A stretch of 50,216 nt of DNA, from assembly GCA_900541015.1 (NCBI GenBank), contig UQIB01000019.1, positions 1 through 50,216 of the forward strand. Reading direction: 5' to 3'. A program made the translations under genes and the position numbers. The notes beneath the pieces were generated by a model. It was not told the origin of the DNA and did no database searches. It was given only the letters and a program-made list of their open reading frames with translations. This DNA comes from an uncultured Collinsella sp. Its GTDB lineage: Bacteria; Actinomycetota; Coriobacteriia; Coriobacteriales; Coriobacteriaceae. Positions within the stretch are counted from its first letter, which is position 1, and every line of letters starts with the position of its first letter. Below, piece after piece: positions 8,043 through 15,767 of the stretch.

Positions 8043-9413
8043 ATGGCAGACAAGAAGGAACTGGCCGCTCGTGTCCTCGAGCTCGTGGGCGGCGCCGATA
8101 ACGTTGTTATGGCAACGCACTGCATTACAAGGCTGAGGTTCAACCTGAAGGACGATAGCAAGGCAGACCTGGAGGCCCTTAAGACGCTTGACGGCGCCTT
8201 GGGCGCGCAGGTTAAAGACGGGCAGTGGCAGGTTATCATCGGCGCCAGCGTGGGGTCGGTATATGACGAATTGGAGCCCATGCTTGGCGACAGGATGGGT
8301 GGCGAGGTCTCCGCCGACGCCGAGCAGCCTGAGCTCCAAAAAGGTTCGGCTCGCGTATTCGATATCATCACCGGCATCTTCTCCGCTATCATTCCCGCAC
8401 TGGTGGCGGGAGGCATCGTAAAGGGCATCCTGGCTGCTATCGCGGCTTTTGGAATCGACACGGGTGCCGGCGACTTTGCGATATTCAATATGATTTCGGA
8501 TATCCCGTTCTACTTCTTGCCGTTTTTGCTGGCAATGTCTACAGCTGATAAGTTCCGAGTCAACCGTTCGCTTGCGCTTTGTGTTGCCGGATCGCTGATG
8601 TACCCGACTATTGTCAACGCTGTCGGTACGGGCGAGACGCCTCTTGCGTTGTTCGGTTTTACGGTGCCGATTTTTAGCTACGCCGATTCCGTGTTCCCGG
8701 TCATCTTTGGCGTCATTGGCTTGTCTTTTGTATATCGCGCAATCGACAAAGTCGTGCCGGATCTCTTTAAGCTCGTTGTCGTTCCGGCGCTCTCCCTTGC
8801 TATCGTGATTCCGGTCAACCTGTTTGTGCTCGCCCCGATTGGTGCCTGGTGCGGTCTTGGTCTTGCCAACGGTATCGTTTGGCTATTCTCGACGTTAGGT
8901 CCCGTTGCCGGTTTTCTGCTGGGCTTCTTTATGCCGCTTATCGTGCTCTTTGGCATGCACCAGTCGACGAGCCCCATCCAGATTTCCAATATCGCAACGC
9001 TGGGGTATGACTATCTGCTCCCGATCTCTTTCTGCCATAACCTCGCCGAAAGCGGTGCGTCTTTTGGTGCAGCTCTGCGCATGACCGACGAAAAGCTCAA
9101 GTCCGCTGCAATGACGTGCGCCTTCTCAGCATTTATGGGAATTTCCGAGCCCGCCTTGTTTACCGTTCAGGTTCCTAACAGGACTCCGCTTATCGCTGCG
9201 ATGATTGCGGATGGCATTGGCGGCGCGCTCACCGTTGTTCTGGGCGCTAAGTGCTTCGGCTTTGTTATGCCTGGCATTACCTCGTTGCCCGTTTATGCCG
9301 ATCCAAGCGGTAATCCCATGAACCTGATCATGATTGTCGTCTGCATCGCTTTGACTTGGGTTATCTCTGCGGCGCTCTCGTTTGCGCTCTATGGTCGTTT
9401 CGACAAAAAGTAA
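8043..9413 (+). CDS. PTS beta-glucoside transporter subunit EIIBC
   Basis: 456-aa permease that imports and phosphorylates a beta-glucoside. Start ATG 8043 follows AGGAG at 8030-8034. Residues 1-85 are the EIIB domain with the phospho-accepting cysteine C27 in HCITRLRF. Residues about 105-450 are EIIC with roughly ten membrane segments and the conserved MHQSTSPIQISN and MGISEPALFTV stretches. There is no EIIA domain at the C-terminus, although many beta-glucoside permeases are B-C-A fusions, so phosphate must come from an EIIA encoded elsewhere. Together with the preceding 6-phospho-beta-glucosidase and the divergent AraC regulator it forms a three-gene sugar cassette ending at a strong terminator. 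Confidence 0.93.
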   Translation: MADKKELAARVLELVGGADNVVMATHCITRLRFNLKDDSKADLEALKTLDGALGAQVKDGQWQVIIGASVGSVYDELEPMLGDRMGGEVSADAEQPELQKGSARVFDIITGIFSAIIPALVAGGIVKGILAAIAAFGIDTGAGDFAIFNMISDIPFYFLPFLLAMSTADKFRVNRSLALCVAGSLMYPTIVNAVGTGETPLALFGFTVPIFSYADSVFPVIFGVIGLSFVYRAIDKVVPDLFKLVVVPALSLAIVIPVNLFVLAPIGAWCGLGLANGIVWLFSTLGPVAGFLLGFFMPLIVLFGMHQSTSPIQISNIATLGYDYLLPISFCHNLAESGASFGAALRMTDEKLKSAAMTCAFSAFMGISEPALFTVQVPNRTPLIAAMIADGIGGALTVVLGAKCFGFVMPGITSLPVYADPSGNPMNLIMIVVCIALTWVISAALSFALYGRFDKK

Positions 9414-9442
9414 CAACGTCTTGAGATAGACAATATTAATCG

Positions 9443-9492
9443 GCCGCTCGCCGGGGAATCGTTCTGCGACGCCCCGGCGAGCGGCATTTTAT
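9443..9492 (+). terminator. Rho-independent terminator after the PTS gene
   Basis: GCCGCTCGCCGGGG (9443-9456) pairs perfectly with CCCCGGCGAGCGGC (9472-9485), followed by ATTTTATT. It lies 29 bases after the EIIBC stop and may also help stop the convergent YgiQ gene. Confidence 0.85.
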
Positions 9493-9539
9493 TGGTGGGG
9501 CGTGTCGTGTCGCCAACGGCGGCATGCCGCCTCGCCGCC

Positions 9540-11681
9540 CTAGTTGCGACGCCCGCCTCCGTTGGCACCCTGACGCCCCTGAGCTGCACGGTTGCGCCCG
9601 GCAGTGTTTTGCGCGCGCGACATGCCGCTGTGCCCCTTGCTGCCTTTAGGCCCCTTGCCGGCGGCGCCACCATGTGGCTTGCCGCCCTTCTTGCCGGTGC
9701 CATGCCCACCGCCAGCAGATGTCTCGCCCGGGCGTGGCGGCACGGGGCGAATCAGGCAATGCTTGGTGTAGCCGATCAGGTCGCGACGGCCAGCCTTTTC
9801 CAGCGCCTCGCGTACCAGCTTGTAGTTCTCGGGCTTGCGATACTGGATGAGCGCGCGTTGCATGGCCTTCTCGTGCGGGTCGCGCGCCACATAGATCGGT
9901 TTCATGGTGCGCGGGTCCACGCCGGTGTAGTACATGCACGTCGACATGGTGGACGGGGTGGGGTAGAAGTCCTGCACCTGTTCGGGCATGTAGCCCATGT
10001 CGCGCACGGCTTCGGCAAGGTCCACGGCTTCCTTCATGGTCGAGCCGGGGTGGCTCGAGATTAGATACGGCACCACGTACTGCTTGAGTCCGTATTCGCG
10101 GTTCAAGCGTTCAAATTTGCGGCAGAACGCGTCGTAGACGGCTCGGCTCGGCTTGCCCATCACTGACAGCACCGCATCGCTCACGTGCTCGGGCGCTACG
10201 CGCAGCTGGCCTGAGACATGATGCTCCAGCAGCTCGCGCAAAAACTCGTCCGAGGCATCGGCCATGGTGTAGTCAAAACGGATGCCGCTGCGCACGAAGA
10301 CCTTTTTGACGCCCGGCAGCTGGCGCAGGTCGCGCAGCAGCTGCGTGTAGCCGCTCTCGTCGACCACCATGTTCTTGCATACGCTCGGCCACAGGCAGCG
10401 CTTGTTCTTGCACACGCCGTGCTTGAGCTGCTTGTCGCAGGCAGGACGGCTAAAGTTGGCCGTCGGTCCTCCCACGTCGTTGATGTAGCCCTTAAACTCG
10501 GGATCGCGCGTGAGCAGCTCGGCCTCGCGCATAATCGAGTCGTGGCTGCGCATCTGCAGCACGCGGCCCTGGTGGAAGGTGAGCGCGCAAAACGAGCACT
10601 CGCCAAAACAGCCGCGGTTGGAGCTAATGGAAAACTTGATCTCGGCAAAGGCCGGCACGCCGCCCGCTGCGTCGTAGTCGGGATGCCAATCGCGTGCGTA
10701 GGGGAGTTCGGCCACCTCGTCCATCTCGTCGGTGGTGAGTGTTGCCGACGGCGGGTTCTGCACCACATAGACGCTGTTGGGGTAGGGCTCTACCAGACGA
10801 TGTCCGGTGATGGGGTCCATGTTCTGCTGCTGCACGTTAAAGCTGCGCGCGTAGTTGAGCTTGTCGGCGGCAAGGTCGTCCCAGCTGGGCAGCAGGTCGT
10901 AGTCGTAGACCTCGTCGAGCGAACTCGTGCGGTAAACGGTGCCGTTGATATAGGTGATCTGATCGACGGGCAGCCCCGCGTCGAGCGCGTCGGCGATCTC
11001 GACAATCGCGTGCTCGCCCATGCCGTAGATGAGGATGTCGGCGCCCGAGTCGAGCAGCACCGAGCGCTTGAGCTTATCCTGCCAGTAGTCGTAGTGGGCC
11101 AGGCGGCGCAGGCTTGCCTCGATGCCGCCGATGATGATGGGGGCGTCCTTGAACGTCTGGCGGATGAGATTGCCGTAGACCGTGACGGCACGGTTGGGGC
11201 GGTGACCTTCCTCGCCGCCGGGGGTATAGGCGTCGGTGTGGCGGCGGTGCTTGGTCACCGAATAGTGGTTGACCATGGAGTCCATGTTGCCGGCACTGAC
11301 GAGAAACCCCAGGCGCGGCTCGCCGAGCACGGTGATGCTGGCGGGGTCGGTCCAGTTGGGTTGGCAGATGATGCCCACCTTGTAGCCGTGCGCGTCGAGT
11401 ACGCGGCTGATGATGGCCATGCCAAAGCTGGGATGGTCCACATAGGCGTCGCCGCAGATGTAGACAAAGTCGCACTGGTCCCAGCCGCGTGCATCCATGT
11501 CGGCTCGACTGACGGGGAGGAACTTATCGCGGCCCGGGCGCCAGGGGCGGGCGGGCATCGCTTGGGAATGCTTGGCGCGGGCGACCGTGGCCTGCGCCTT
11601 GCCGCCGCGCTTTTGCTGCTGGCCCTGTTTGCCCTGCTGACTGCGCTGGTTGTTCTGAGCGTGCTGAGGCTTTTTTGCCAC
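9540..11681 (-). CDS. YgiQ family radical SAM protein
   Basis: 713-aa member of the YgiQ (UPF0313) radical SAM family, function unestablished. I start it at GTG 11681 because GGGAGG lies 4 bases upstream on the minus strand; the longer ORF to 11846 runs through a hairpin. Order: a Gln/Lys/Arg-rich N-terminal tail, a B12-binding-like Rossmann region (CDFVYICGDAYVDHPSFGMAIISR... cut here), then the SAM cluster motif CFGECSFC (CX3CX2C) and a second cysteine group (CDKQLKHGVCKNKRCLWPSVC). The last ~70 residues are Gly/Lys/Arg-rich low-complexity sequence, possibly nucleic-acid binding. It faces the PTS operon convergently and stands alone. Confidence 0.9.
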   Translation of the reverse strand: MAKKPQHAQNNQRSQQGKQGQQQKRGGKAQATVARAKHSQAMPARPWRPGRDKFLPVSRADMDARGWDQCDFVYICGDAYVDHPSFGMAIISRVLDAHGYKVGIICQPNWTDPASITVLGEPRLGFLVSAGNMDSMVNHYSVTKHRRHTDAYTPGGEEGHRPNRAVTVYGNLIRQTFKDAPIIIGGIEASLRRLAHYDYWQDKLKRSVLLDSGADILIYGMGEHAIVEIADALDAGLPVDQITYINGTVYRTSSLDEVYDYDLLPSWDDLAADKLNYARSFNVQQQNMDPITGHRLVEPYPNSVYVVQNPPSATLTTDEMDEVAELPYARDWHPDYDAAGGVPAFAEIKFSISSNRGCFGECSFCALTFHQGRVLQMRSHDSIMREAELLTRDPEFKGYINDVGGPTANFSRPACDKQLKHGVCKNKRCLWPSVCKNMVVDESGYTQLLRDLRQLPGVKKVFVRSGIRFDYTMADASDEFLRELLEHHVSGQLRVAPEHVSDAVLSVMGKPSRAVYDAFCRKFERLNREYGLKQYVVPYLISSHPGSTMKEAVDLAEAVRDMGYMPEQVQDFYPTPSTMSTCMYYTGVDPRTMKPIYVARDPHEKAMQRALIQYRKPENYKLVREALEKAGRRDLIGYTKHCLIRPVPPRPGETSAGGGHGTGKKGGKPHGGAAGKGPKGSKGHSGMSRAQNTAGRNRAAQGRQGANGGGRRN

Positions 11682-11719
11682 GATCCCTCCCGGTGTCTGT
11701 ATGCTGCACGTAATTGTAA

Positions 11720-11752
11720 CCAGTCTTTTTGGGACGGAGCTAAAAAGACTGG
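11720..11752. repeat. GGGACGG hairpin between ygiQ and the YoaK-type gene
   Basis: CCAGTCTTTTT (11720-11730) pairs exactly with AAAAAGACTGG (11742-11752); the loop is GGGACGGAGCT. It lies 39 bases upstream of the ygiQ start. Half of the same sequence reappears inverted at 28776-28790. Confidence 0.7.
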
Positions 11753-11933
11753 GGGAGTACATGAGCTGGGGATCGGCGCGTCGATGCGGGGATCGTTTGT
11801 TTCCAGACTGTGTATCTGCGCGTTGGAGAACCCGTCTCGCGCGCACGCCATGTTGTCAATGGGTTACAGTATGAACGGCGGCTATGTTTCCGCCAACGCA
11901 CGAGAGAGTCGTCAACAAGGAGGATGCACGACG

Positions 11934-12650
11934 ATGCAGCGTGCCAAACAGATATCGGAGTCTATTGAGCTGGGCATCATCTTGGCGCTCGCCGGTGGCT
12001 TTATGGACGTCTATTCGTACATTGGGCGCGATCATGTTTTCGCCAACGCGCAGACAGGCAACATCCTGCTCGTGGGCGTGAGCATCTCGGAGGGCAACTG
12101 GGCACTTGCGGGACGCTACTTCTTCCCCGTGGTGTCGTTTGCCGTGGGCATTATGCTTGCCGACCTGGTGCATGAGCGGTTTGGCAGCGTGATTCACTGG
12201 CGCCAGGTAACGGTGTTCTTTGAAGCCGTCATCTTGCTGGGCGTGAGCTTTATCCCGGGCGGCAATTTCAACCTGCTCGCCAACTGCCTCACCTCGTTTG
12301 CCTGCGGCATGCAGGTCGAGAGCTTCCGCAAGATCCACGGTCACGGCATCGCTACGACCATGTGCATCGGCAACTTGCGCAACGCGCTGCAAAACGTGGA
12401 CGATTACATCATCACCCACAGGCGCGGCTTTTTGGAAAACGGCCTGCTGTACTTTGGCGTGATCTTTACCTTTGTGTTTGGCGCCGTGTTGGGCAACTGG
12501 TGTATTGAGCGCATGGGCCTGCACGCCATCGTCGTGGCGAGCTTGCTGCTGTTTGTCGCGTTTGCCATCATGTTCATCGACCGCGAGCGCGACTTGCGCT
12601 TACGCTGGAAGGTTGCGGCCGAGGCTTGGAAAGAGGGCTGCCGAAAGTAA
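11934..12650 (+). CDS. YoaK family (DUF1275) membrane protein
   Basis: 238-aa integral membrane protein. ATG 11934 follows AAGGAGG at 11917-11923; ATG 11924 is too close to that site. About six hydrophobic segments are visible. The first helix carries GGFMDVYSYIGRDHVFANAQTGNILLVG, split here as GGFMDVYSYIGRDHVF and ANAQTGNILLVG, the recognisable DUF1275 signature, and LTSFACGMQVESFRK plus ATTMCIGNLRNAL match the second half. The biochemical role is unknown; the family is sometimes called a putative permease. Single gene with its own terminator. Confidence 0.88.
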   Translation: MQRAKQISESIELGIILALAGGFMDVYSYIGRDHVFANAQTGNILLVGVSISEGNWALAGRYFFPVVSFAVGIMLADLVHERFGSVIHWRQVTVFFEAVILLGVSFIPGGNFNLLANCLTSFACGMQVESFRKIHGHGIATTMCIGNLRNALQNVDDYIITHRRGFLENGLLYFGVIFTFVFGAVLGNWCIERMGLHAIVVASLLLFVAFAIMFIDRERDLRLRWKVAAEAWKEGCRK

Positions 12651-12656
12651 CCGAAT

Positions 12657-12692
12657 GCGGCAAAGGGGTTGTCCCTTTGCCGCAATATTTTT
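12657..12692 (+). terminator. Rho-independent terminator after the YoaK-type gene
   Basis: GCGGCAAAGGG (12657-12667) pairs perfectly with CCCTTTGCCGC (12673-12683) across a 5-base loop, followed by AATATTTTT. Confidence 0.9.
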
Positions 12693-12700
12693 CATCATCT

Positions 12701-12762
12701 GTTGAAACGCTTTAACAATTTTGACGTTCTCACGCGTTTTTTTGTTTCAAAAGCGTTAGGAT
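12701..12762 (+). promoter_or_regulatory. Candidate fucO control region with inverted AACGCTTT boxes
   Basis: GTTGAAACGCTTTAAC (12701-12716) is itself a near-palindrome. Its core AACGCTTT (12706-12713) recurs inverted as AAAGCGTT (12750-12757), 44 bases away. TTGACG (12721-12726) between them is a good -35, but no clear -10 sits at the right distance. The paired boxes look like a LacI/GntR-style or carbon-catabolite operator; the factor is unknown. Confidence 0.4.
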
Positions 12763-12816
12763 GGGACTCATAGCGTGGGGCGTAATGGGTGCCCCGCACA
12801 CGATGGGAGGCTATCA

Positions 12817-13983
12817 ATGGCTAATCGTTTCGTTCTCAATACCATCTCTTATCATGGTTCCGGCGCCATCAAGGAGATCCCCGGCGAGCTCCAGCGTCGC
12901 GGCTACAAGAAGATCTTCGTCTGCTCCGACCCCGATCTGGTCAAGTTTGGCGTTACCGCTAAGGTGACCGACGAGCTCGACGCTGCCGGCATCGCTTGGA
13001 GCCTCTACTCCGAGATCAAGCCCAACCCCACTATCCAGAACGTCAAGGACGGCGTCGAGGCCTTCAAGGCCGCCGAGGCTGACGCTATCGTGACCATCGG
13101 TGGTGGCTCCTCCATGGACACTGCTAAGGCCATCGGCATCATCATCAACAACCCCGAGTTCGCCGATGTCCGCAGCCTCGAGGGCGTTGCTCCCACTAAG
13201 AACCACGCCGTGTTCACCATCGCTGTGCCGACGACCGCCGGTACCGCCGCCGAGGTGACCATCAACTACGTCATCACCGACCCCGAGAAGGTCCGCAAGT
13301 TCGTGTGCGTCGACACCAACGACGCCCCCGAGGTCGCCGTCGTCGATCCCGACATGATGGCCTCCATGCCCGCCGGCCTGACCGCTTCCACTGGCATGGA
13401 CGCTCTGACCCACGCCATCGAGGGCTACACCACCAAGGGCGCTTGGGAGCTCTCCGACATGTTCCACTTTGAGGCTATTAAGCTGATCAGCGAGAACCTG
13501 CGTGACTCCGTCGCCGAGGCCAAGTCCGGTCAGCCCGGCTCCGGTCGCGAGGGCATGGCCCTTGGTCAGTATGTCGCCGGCATGGGCTTCTCCAACGTTG
13601 GCCTGGGCATCGACCACGCCATGGCTCACACCCTGTCAGCTCACTACGACACCCCGCACGGCGTCGCTTGCGCCATGCTGCTGCCGATCGCCATGGAGTT
13701 CAACAAGCCGGTTTGCGCTGAGCGCCTGGCCAAGGTTGCCGTTGCCATGGGTGTTGACACCACGGGCATGAGCACCGACGAGGCTGCCGACGCCGCTATC
13801 GCCGCCGTCAAGCAGCTTTCCGCCGACGTGAATATCCCGCACGTCTGCGAGGCCATGAAGGCTGACGAGATCGAGGTCCTGGCCAAGGACGCCATGGCCG
13901 ACGCTTGCTTCCCGGGTAACCCGCGCGAGGCGACGCTCGACGACGTCATTGAGCTCTTCAAGAAGATCTGCCCGGCTGCCTAG
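12817..13983 (+). CDS. fucO: Lactaldehyde reductase / iron-containing alcohol dehydrogenase
   Basis: 388-aa group III (Fe2+-dependent, NAD(H)) alcohol dehydrogenase. ATG 12817 follows GGGAGG. Similarity to E. coli FucO as I recall it is strong over the full length, including NNPEFADVRSLEG, PTTAGTAAEVTINYVITD and LGQYVAGMGFSNVGLG. FucO reduces lactaldehyde to 1,2-propanediol at the end of fucose or rhamnose breakdown, regenerating NAD+. The nucleotide loop GGGSSMDT and metal ligands in GMDALTHAIEG and GIDHAMAHTLSAHYDTPHG are intact. No fucose genes are adjacent. Codon use is extremely biased to GCC, AAG, GAC and CTG, stronger than in neighbours, implying very high expression. Monocistronic, with a strong terminator. 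A broader alcohol/aldehyde role in fermentation is possible. Confidence 0.88.
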   Translation: MANRFVLNTISYHGSGAIKEIPGELQRRGYKKIFVCSDPDLVKFGVTAKVTDELDAAGIAWSLYSEIKPNPTIQNVKDGVEAFKAAEADAIVTIGGGSSMDTAKAIGIIINNPEFADVRSLEGVAPTKNHAVFTIAVPTTAGTAAEVTINYVITDPEKVRKFVCVDTNDAPEVAVVDPDMMASMPAGLTASTGMDALTHAIEGYTTKGAWELSDMFHFEAIKLISENLRDSVAEAKSGQPGSGREGMALGQYVAGMGFSNVGLGIDHAMAHTLSAHYDTPHGVACAMLLPIAMEFNKPVCAERLAKVAVAMGVDTTGMSTDEAADAAIAAVKQLSADVNIPHVCEAMKADEIEVLAKDAMADACFPGNPREATLDDVIELFKKICPAA

Positions 13984-14036
13984 CCCAGTTTGGTGGTCCT
14001 TCGCCCGTAGGTGTATGGTCTTTTGACGTGCCGCTG

Positions 14037-14068
14037 GCCCCGCCGTGCTACGCACGGCGGGGCTTTTT
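14037..14068 (+). terminator. Rho-independent terminator after fucO
   Basis: GCCCCGCCGTG (14037-14047) pairs with CACGGCGGGGC (14053-14063) across CTACG-type loop bases, followed by TTTTT. Confidence 0.92.
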
Positions 14069-14587
14069 GTGCTGCGTCGATGCCCTGAGACGGACAAAAC
14101 CAAGGCGTACTGCCCGCTGCGGATAGGTGGTGCACTTCCCTGCGTGCATTTTTGGGAGTATTCAACAAGCTCTTAAAAATGCATAACGTTGTGAATGGGC
14201 GGTAGTGATCCGCAGGCGCCCATCGACAGCCATTGTGGGCGGGCTATCGATGAGTGGAGGGGGTTGTTACTGAGTTTCTGCTTTGCGACGACCTGCAACA
14301 CTGCTGTAACCGCGTCGTTTTGTCGTTCGTGATGGGGCCGTTGGGGCCCACGGTGCTGAATACTCCGTTTTTTGCACGGTCCAAGGTGGGGCACCCTGAG
14401 ACGAAGCAAAAAGATGCCTCATTTCTATGCAAATACCAATAGGATTTATGCAAGATTGAGATTGTAAACCGTGCACGTGCACAAAACCGGTGCGGGGACG
14501 TCTGGAGGCGGCTCGGCTCCTGGGGCATTGCACGTGCAGAACGGTTAAAATCGGGACTCGGTCTTAGTTTTACTTGGAAGGATGCAT
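14069..14587. other. Long intergenic gap with several predicted hairpins
   Basis: No convincing gene here. The short ORFs on both strands lack ribosome sites and overlap each other. Visible structure: TGCATTTTT (14145-14153) with AAAAATGCA (14175-14183); ATGGGCG (14195-14201) with CGCCCAT (14217-14223); CATCGA with TCGATG around 14222-14252; and a large pair at 14467-14546 listed separately. This density of pairing suggests a structured RNA or a decayed element rather than plain spacer. Confidence 0.4.
14467..14551 (+). promoter_or_regulatory. Paired CGTGCACG-type sites ahead of the M42 peptidase, with -10 box
   Basis: AACCGTGCACGTGCA (14467-14481) is mirrored by TGCACGTGCAGAACGGTT (14529-14546), differing by a 3-base insertion. 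Each arm also contains the self-palindrome TGCACGTGCA. The right arm runs straight into TAAAAT (14546-14551), a likely -10, 36 bases before the start codon, so a protein bound there would cover the -35 region. Confidence 0.45.
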
Positions 14588-15631
14588 ATGACTTCTAATA
14601 TTGATGCTTCTCTAGAGGAGACGCTCTCCTATATCGCAGGACAGCTTAAGACGCTGACTTCTATTGCTTCGCCTACCGGCTATACCCGTGCGGCGACTGA
14701 TTATCTGATGGAGACCCTGCGCGATATGGGGTTTGGGCCTGAGCGTTCTAATAAGGGTAACGTGCTCGTTGAGCTTGGCGGCGAGGGCGAGCCGCTCGTA
14801 CTGGCGAGCCATGTCGATACCCTAGGCGCCATGGTGCGTTCCATTAAGGACAATGGCCGCCTGCGCCCCACGACGCTCGGTGGGCATCAGTGGTCTACGG
14901 CCGATGGCGAGAACTGCACCGTCTACACGCGCGACGGCAATGTCTACACGGGCGTGGTTCTTAACACCGAGCCTTCGGCGCACGTGGCCGACGAGCCGGT
15001 CAAGACCATCGAGAAGAACATGGAGATCTTGCTCGACGAGAACGTCGACAGCAAGGACGATGTGCTCGAGCTGGGTATTCAGACCGGCGACATCATCGCT
15101 ATGGATCCTCGCACGACGGTGACGGAGAGCGGCTACATTAAGAGCCGCTTCCTGGATGACAAGCTATCGGCCGCCATTTTGTTGGGCTTGGCGCGTGCCG
15201 TCGCCGCTGGCGAGGTGACGCTTTCGCGTAAGGTTTCGCTGCTCTTTACCGTGTACGAGGAGGTGGGCCACGGCGGCGCCTTCGTGCCGGCCGACACGCG
15301 CGAGATGATCAGCGTTGACATGGGCTGCGTGGGCGACGACCTAGGCTGCACCGAGCACATGGTGTCGATCTGCGCCAAGGATTCGGGCGGTCCGTACAAC
15401 TACGACCTGGTGACGGCGCTGTCCAATATCGCGCGCGAGCTTGAGCTCGATTACGCTATCGACGTGTATCCGCATTACGGTTCGGACGTCGAAGCCACGC
15501 TCTCTGCCGGCTACGACATTCGCCATGGTCTGATCGGCCCCGGCGTGTATGCGAGCCACAACTACGAGCGTAGCCACGTGGACGGCGTGCGCAACACCTT
15601 CGAGCTCGTCCGCGCCTACGTACAGCGCTAG
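14588..15631 (+). CDS. M42 family metallo-aminopeptidase
   Basis: 347-aa cytoplasmic di-zinc (or cobalt) peptidase of the PepA/FrvX/TET type, trimming peptides from the N-terminus. ATG 14588 is preferred to ATG 14582, because GGAAGG (14576-14581) abuts the latter and is 6 bases from the former. Metal and catalytic residues are visible in order: ASHVDTLG (H, D), FLDDKLSAA (bridging D), TVYEEVGHGGA (catalytic E and ligand E), SVDMG (D), and the late histidine in GVYASHNYERSHVDG. Length is normal. Members often form hollow dodecamers that finish protein turnover. It stands alone after a long structured gap and ends at a hairpin. Confidence 0.9.
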   Translation: MTSNIDASLEETLSYIAGQLKTLTSIASPTGYTRAATDYLMETLRDMGFGPERSNKGNVLVELGGEGEPLVLASHVDTLGAMVRSIKDNGRLRPTTLGGHQWSTADGENCTVYTRDGNVYTGVVLNTEPSAHVADEPVKTIEKNMEILLDENVDSKDDVLELGIQTGDIIAMDPRTTVTESGYIKSRFLDDKLSAAILLGLARAVAAGEVTLSRKVSLLFTVYEEVGHGGAFVPADTREMISVDMGCVGDDLGCTEHMVSICAKDSGGPYNYDLVTALSNIARELELDYAIDVYPHYGSDVEATLSAGYDIRHGLIGPGVYASHNYERSHVDGVRNTFELVRAYVQR

Positions 15632-15639
15632 CGATGCAG

Positions 15640-15680
15640 CGGCCTCGGCTGATACGGCAGTACCGACCGAGGCCGTCCTC
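15640..15680 (+). terminator. Hairpin terminator after the M42 peptidase
   Basis: CGGCCTCGG (15640-15648) pairs with CCGAGGCCG (15667-15675), followed by TCCTCTCT, a weak U-tract. Termination may be completed by the longer inverted repeat immediately downstream. Confidence 0.6.
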
Positions 15681-15682
15681 TC

Positions 15683-15753
15683 TAAGTTGCGGTGAAATAG
15701 GGACTGTTTGGCGGTTTTAAACGCTTAAACAGTCCCTATTTCACCGCAACTTA
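15683..15753. repeat. Perfect 27-base inverted repeat between convergent genes
   Basis: The arms 15683-15709 and 15727-15753 are perfect reverse complements (each contains GTTGCGGTGAAATAGGGACT or its complement) with a 17-base loop. A near copy sits at 26704-26766. It lies between the M42 gene and the convergent mnmA, so it could act as a two-way terminator, but there is no clean T-tract. Confidence 0.85.
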
Positions 15754-15767
15754 TGAAGGGGATGGGA

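Noticed and set aside
10218..12650. 810-codon plus-strand ORF opposite the radical SAM gene
   Set aside because: Only its last 238 codons (from ATG 11934) form the YoaK-type gene. The rest is the open complement of a GC-rich gene with no ribosome site.
12701..12716. CcpA-type cre site upstream of fucO
   Set aside because: GTTGAAACGCTTTAAC looks similar, but it does not fit the cre consensus at the central CG position.
14244..14528. Short ORFs on both strands of the gap after fucO
   Set aside because: Peptides of 60-94 residues on both strands, no ribosome sites and no family match. Kept only as a structured gap.
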